The notes beneath the pieces were generated by a model. That model had not been told where the DNA came from, made no database searches, and worked only from the letters and a program-made list of their open reading frames with translations. From Prevotellaceae bacterium UBA4361 (GTDB lineage: Bacteria; Bacteroidota; Bacteroidia; Bacteroidales; Bacteroidaceae), in contig DGSN01000068.1 of assembly GCA_002393575.1 (NCBI GenBank), forward strand, positions 1 through 37,566: a stretch of DNA of 37,566 nt, read 5' to 3'. Shown here in pieces: positions 34,228-37,566 of the stretch (positions are counted from its first letter, which is position 1; every line of letters starts with the position of its first letter). A program made the translations under genes and the position numbers.

Positions 34228-35539
34228 CAAACTCATCGACGACACGAACAATCAACAAATTTCTCCTTGCTCTTCAGCGAATGCGAAGGATGAGTCAGCA
34301 CGTAAGGAAAAGACCTACAGACGAGGGAGTATGAACAACATTCTCTTCCTCGTTCTCGGACTTTTCCTGGGATTCGTAGGCTACCTTCTGATTGACCGCT
34401 ATTATTACCACGCTGAGAAAATCCATTTCCAAAAGAACGACACGCTTCACCTCGAAGATGGCTCCACCTACTTGGGTGAAATCAATGCCGATAAACAACC
34501 CCACGGCTACGGAATGCTTACCACATCCGAAGGCAAACGCCTATCGGGAGAATGGACCAACGGGCGACTCAACAAAGGCACACTCCTCACCGACCAGTAC
34601 GAATACGTTGGCAGTCTGCGCAATCTCGTGCCCGATGGGGATGGAAAAATGATTTATGCTTCCGACTCCACCTTCATTGGCAGATGGCAACAAGGCAAAC
34701 GTCATGGCATTGGCAAACTCATCTTCAACCCCGACAGCATGGTGTTTGGACGATGGGACAACGACACACTTTTGCTGCCCAATCCTTTCAAGATTGGAGA
34801 GCGAGTCTATGGCATCGACGTATCGCGTTTTCAGCACAGCATCGATTGGGGCAACCTGGCTCTACATTCCGACTCGCTCGGACGCATTTCGAAAAATGGA
34901 TGGGTGGAAGGCGAACCAGGCTACTATTTCGGCAAGACTGATTTCAAGTATTTGCAACCAGTTCATTTCGTTTTTATGAAATCAACCGACGGAGCCTATC
35001 AAATCGACCCGTTCTACTATCGCAACCACAACGCTGCGCGTGAACGAGGTATCACCGTGGGCATTTACCACTTTCTACGTTTCGAGCCCGTTGAAGAACA
35101 AATTGAGAATTTCATCGCCAATGTGCAGATGGAAGCAGGCGACCTGCCTCCTGTGCTCGACATTGAAGACGACAATCGCCACCACGCTCTCACCCAGCAC
35201 AGCGAAGCCTATCTCAGCATGGCAGTGTCGTGGCTTCATGCCATCGAAGCCCATTTCGGTGTGCGCCCCATCATCTACATGAACAAAAACAACTATCTAC
35301 GCTATGCGGTCGGCACAGAGTTAGAACAATACGACTACTGGATTGCCAACTATAACAGGACGGCACAAGACCCCGAAATAGAAGGCAAATGGAGATTTTG
35401 GCAAGTGAGCTGCAAAGGTGCTGTCAATGGAATTCAATACAAGGACATGAGCCATGTGGACCTCGATGTTTTCCACGGCAATCTTTCCGAATTCCATCAG
35501 TACGTTGAAACTCACGGCATTAAGAGAAATGAAAAATGA
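34220..35539 (+). CDS. Membrane-anchored GH25 lysozyme with MORN repeats
   Basis: The 439-residue protein has a cytoplasmic N-terminal tail, one transmembrane helix (NILFLVLGLFLGFVGYLLI), then about four MORN-like repeats between residues 77 and 180 (YLGEINADKQPHGYGML, YVGSLRNLVPDGDGKMIY, FIGRWQQGKRHGIGKLIF). A C-terminal GH25 domain begins YGIDVSRFQHSIDWG. Catalytic residues lie in GIDVS and VLDIEDD; KSTDGAYQIDPFYYRNH and GIYHFLRF are family blocks. It should cut peptidoglycan (beta-1,4-N-acetylmuramidase) from the periplasm. MORN repeats suggest lipid or wall contact. It overlaps thiL by 8 bases; a second ATG at 34331 would remove the tail but still keep the helix. Confidence 0.93.
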   Translation: MNNKLIDDTNNQQISPCSSANAKDESARKEKTYRRGSMNNILFLVLGLFLGFVGYLLIDRYYYHAEKIHFQKNDTLHLEDGSTYLGEINADKQPHGYGMLTTSEGKRLSGEWTNGRLNKGTLLTDQYEYVGSLRNLVPDGDGKMIYASDSTFIGRWQQGKRHGIGKLIFNPDSMVFGRWDNDTLLLPNPFKIGERVYGIDVSRFQHSIDWGNLALHSDSLGRISKNGWVEGEPGYYFGKTDFKYLQPVHFVFMKSTDGAYQIDPFYYRNHNAARERGITVGIYHFLRFEPVEEQIENFIANVQMEAGDLPPVLDIEDDNRHHALTQHSEAYLSMAVSWLHAIEAHFGVRPIIYMNKNNYLRYAVGTELEQYDYWIANYNRTAQDPEIEGKWRFWQVSCKGAVNGIQYKDMSHVDLDVFHGNLSEFHQYVETHGIKRNEK

Positions 35540-35648
35540 GCAAAGGCCGTTCGATGACTGCTCTTCTTTTTGTCTCATAAAAGTATGTCGACCCAAATTG
35601 TAACATAATCGTAACATCGCACGTTAAATGTCTCTCCACTTTTTTATA

Positions 35649-35656
35649 TATTTTTG
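35649..35656 (+). promoter_or_regulatory. -7 promoter box of the Na/Pi cotransporter gene
   Basis: TATTTTTG matches TAnnTTTG, 79 bases before the ATG at 35736. No convincing TTTG is seen at the usual -33 distance. Confidence 0.45.
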
Positions 35657-35735
35657 CATTTTGTTAATCATACTATTAACTCATATTCCAAAAAGTATTT
35701 TCAATCAAGCATTTACATAATACGTTTTATTATTT

Positions 35736-37466
35736 ATGGAAGATTCACAAAGTTATTTGATGCTTACCTTTCGCTTGTTAGGTTCGCTGGCACTTTTGAT
35801 GTACGGCATGAAGACGATGAGCGACGCGTTACAGAAATTAGCAGGTCCTCAACTCCGTCATGTGCTGGGAGCCATGACCACGAATCGCTTCACGGGAATG
35901 CTGACAGGCGTTGGAGTGACAGCAGCCGTGCAGTCGTCAACAGCCACTACCGTCATGACCGTCTCCTTCGTATCGGCTGGATTGCTGACCCTTGCCCAAG
36001 CCATCTCCGTCATCATGGGTGCCAATATCGGCACAACACTGACGGCTTGGATCATGTCGGCAGGCTTCTCCTTCAACATCACCGACTTCGTCTATCCTGC
36101 CTTTCTCATCGCCATCATCCTCATCTACCGCAAGAGCCACCGAGTGGTTGGTGACTTCCTGTTCGGTATCGCCTTCATGTTCTTAGGACTGGGCACACTG
36201 CGCCAAACAGGAATTGACATGAACATCGGCTCCAATCAGGCAGTGCTGTCGTTCTTCTCGTCGTTCGACCCGCAGAGCTTCTCCACCACCCTGCTCTTCC
36301 TGCTGATTGGAGGCATCCTGACCATGTGCGTGCAGTCGTCAGCCGCCGTCATGGCCATTACGATGATTCTATGCTCAAGCGGAGTCCTCCCCATCTATCA
36401 AGGCATAGCACTCGTGATGGGCGAAAACATCGGAACCACCGTCACCTCCAACATTGTGGCACTCTCAGCGGGTACACAAGCACGTCGTGCCGCCTTCGCC
36501 CACATGTTCTTCAACCTCTTCGGAGTGTGCTGGATTCTCATTGTGTTCCGCCCATTTGTCAATATAGTCTGCGACCTTGTGAACTACGATGTCACCATGA
36601 CCAAGGAAAGCGTCAGCAACGCCGTGTTCCTGAAGAATTCAGCCAAACTGAGTTTCGTGCTGGCAGCATTCCACACCTGCTTCAACCTCGTCAACACAGG
36701 CATCCTCATCTGGTTCATACCTCAGATTGAGAAACTCGTTTGCTACGTCATCAAGTCGAAAAACGAAGACGAAGAAGACTCACGTCTGCAATATATTACT
36801 GCGGGTATTATGAAGACACCTGAAATCTCCGTTCTCCAGGCTCAAAAGGAAATCACACTTTTCGGCGTGCGCATCCAGCGCATGTTCCAGATGGTACGCG
36901 ACCTGATTGACGAGCGAGACACAGATAAGTTCGCCAAGCTCTACAGCCGCATTGAGAAGTACGAAGGCATTTCCGACAACATGGAAATCGAAATCGCCAA
37001 CTACCTCGAACAGGTCAGCGACTCACACCTCTCCGACGAAACCAAGCAGAAGATACGTCAGATGCTCCGTGAAATTGGCGAAATCGAATCGATTGGTGAC
37101 GCATGCTACAACATTGCCCGAACCATGAACCGTCGTCTCCAGTCGAACAAAGACTTCAACGAGACCCAGTACAAGGAGCTGCACGAGATGATACAACTCA
37201 CCGACGATGCCCTCACCCAGATGAACCACGTGATGCAAGGCCGACGCGAAGACCAGAGCCTCAAGGAAACATTCCGCATCGAAAACGAAATCAACGCCAT
37301 GCGCGACCGTCTGAAAGCACAGAACATCCAGTCCATCAACGAGCATGAGTACGACTACGCCATTGGAACCATGTTTGTAGATTTGATTAGCGAATGCGAG
37401 AAACTTGGCGACTACGTGGTGAACGTCGTTCAGGCAAGGTTAGGAAAACCATCCGTCGAAGAGTAA
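35736..37466 (+). CDS. Na/Pi cotransporter family protein with PhoU-like C terminus
   Basis: The 576-residue inner-membrane protein has the duplicated Na/Pi cotransporter core with two QSS motifs: AAVQSSTATTVMTVSFVSAG and MCVQSSAAVMAITMIL. GANIGTTLTAWIM and GENIGTTVTSNIVAL follow each. The region after about residue 350 is a PhoU-like helical domain (EKEITLFGVRIQRMFQMVRDL to the end). It probably takes up or exports phosphate with sodium; direction is unknown. No pst or pho genes are adjacent. Confidence 0.94.
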   Translation: MEDSQSYLMLTFRLLGSLALLMYGMKTMSDALQKLAGPQLRHVLGAMTTNRFTGMLTGVGVTAAVQSSTATTVMTVSFVSAGLLTLAQAISVIMGANIGTTLTAWIMSAGFSFNITDFVYPAFLIAIILIYRKSHRVVGDFLFGIAFMFLGLGTLRQTGIDMNIGSNQAVLSFFSSFDPQSFSTTLLFLLIGGILTMCVQSSAAVMAITMILCSSGVLPIYQGIALVMGENIGTTVTSNIVALSAGTQARRAAFAHMFFNLFGVCWILIVFRPFVNIVCDLVNYDVTMTKESVSNAVFLKNSAKLSFVLAAFHTCFNLVNTGILIWFIPQIEKLVCYVIKSKNEDEEDSRLQYITAGIMKTPEISVLQAQKEITLFGVRIQRMFQMVRDLIDERDTDKFAKLYSRIEKYEGISDNMEIEIANYLEQVSDSHLSDETKQKIRQMLREIGEIESIGDACYNIARTMNRRLQSNKDFNETQYKELHEMIQLTDDALTQMNHVMQGRREDQSLKETFRIENEINAMRDRLKAQNIQSINEHEYDYAIGTMFVDLISECEKLGDYVVNVVQARLGKPSVEE

Positions 37467-37501
37467 TTATTGCGAGTCTAAGGTCTAAAGTCTGAGGTAG
37501 C

Positions 37502-37548
37502 CTTTGACCTTTGACTTTCGACCTTTGACTTTCGACCTTTGACTTTTT
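37502..37548. repeat. 14-bp tandem repeat (CTTTGACTTTCGAC)
   Basis: Two exact copies (37509-37522, 37523-37536) and a partial third follow a 7-base half unit at 37502. It lies 35 bases after the Na/Pi gene and reaches near the window end. The C/T bias is marked. Confidence 0.8.
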
Positions 37549-37566
37549 CCTGACTTCGTCACCCTA

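Overview
The window is a stretch of chromosome from a Bacteroidales bacterium, most likely Prevotellaceae (Prevotella/Segatella-like). The evidence is the gene content (DPP IV, DUF4230 pair, SPFH plus Arc-like pair, S2 with an acidic Ala/Glu/Lys tail, lpxK-PNP-thiL cluster), promoters of the Bacteroidetes type (-7 box TAnnTTTG, often with TTG/TTTG about 19-23 bases upstream), A-rich leaders without strong Shine-Dalgarno sites, and gene order rplM-rpsI-rpsB-tsf. I see no rRNA, tRNA, CRISPR array, transposase or phage gene.

Layout. 1-4857: a 22-bp-period repeat array, then a + strand operon of an ECF sigma factor, an inner-membrane-anchored outer-membrane barrel protein that looks like a dual-membrane-spanning anti-sigma factor, a lipoprotein serpin, a small exported protein and a second outer-membrane barrel. 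4925-8519: DPP IV (minus) and two DUF4230 proteins (plus). 8619-13478: cellobiose phosphorylase, a TerB/DnaJ membrane protein and a TIGR01212 radical SAM protein, all minus. 13571-16777: ribosomal genes rplM-rpsI and rpsB-tsf with structured leaders. 16907-18718: a large OmpA-like outer-membrane protein with a textbook terminator. 18843-21403 (minus): GH28 pectinase, lipoprotein and a UDG-superfamily gene. 21510-23066: CCA-adding enzyme carrying an in-frame palindromic insertion element. 23280-25611 (minus): MBOAT O-acyltransferase plus SGNH partner. 25612-28140: a decayed small membrane-protein gene, a 29-bp inverted repeat, an SPFH protein, a 58-residue ribbon-helix-helix protein and a nested repeat array. 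28141-37466: GH105, then sppA-lpxK-PNP-thiL-GH25/MORN on the same strand, and a Na/Pi cotransporter.

Most genes are ordinary core or sugar-utilisation functions (cellobiose, pectin and rhamnogalacturonan, envelope maintenance). The most unusual content is non-coding: (i) three separate arrays in which a 9-base near-palindromic core (GAnnGTTCG/A) recurs at 22-base intervals with different 13-base spacers; (ii) a 475-base array of five roughly 108-base units, each a dyad of 11-base CGnGAATTA motifs, placed 13 bases after a small Arc-like DNA-binding gene that is itself coupled to an SPFH gene; (iii) a 112-base double-palindrome element inside the cca reading frame. The SPFH/RHH/array unit and the 22-base arrays are the best candidates for something not yet described. 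The ECF/Dma/serpin operon is a candidate protease-defence envelope response.
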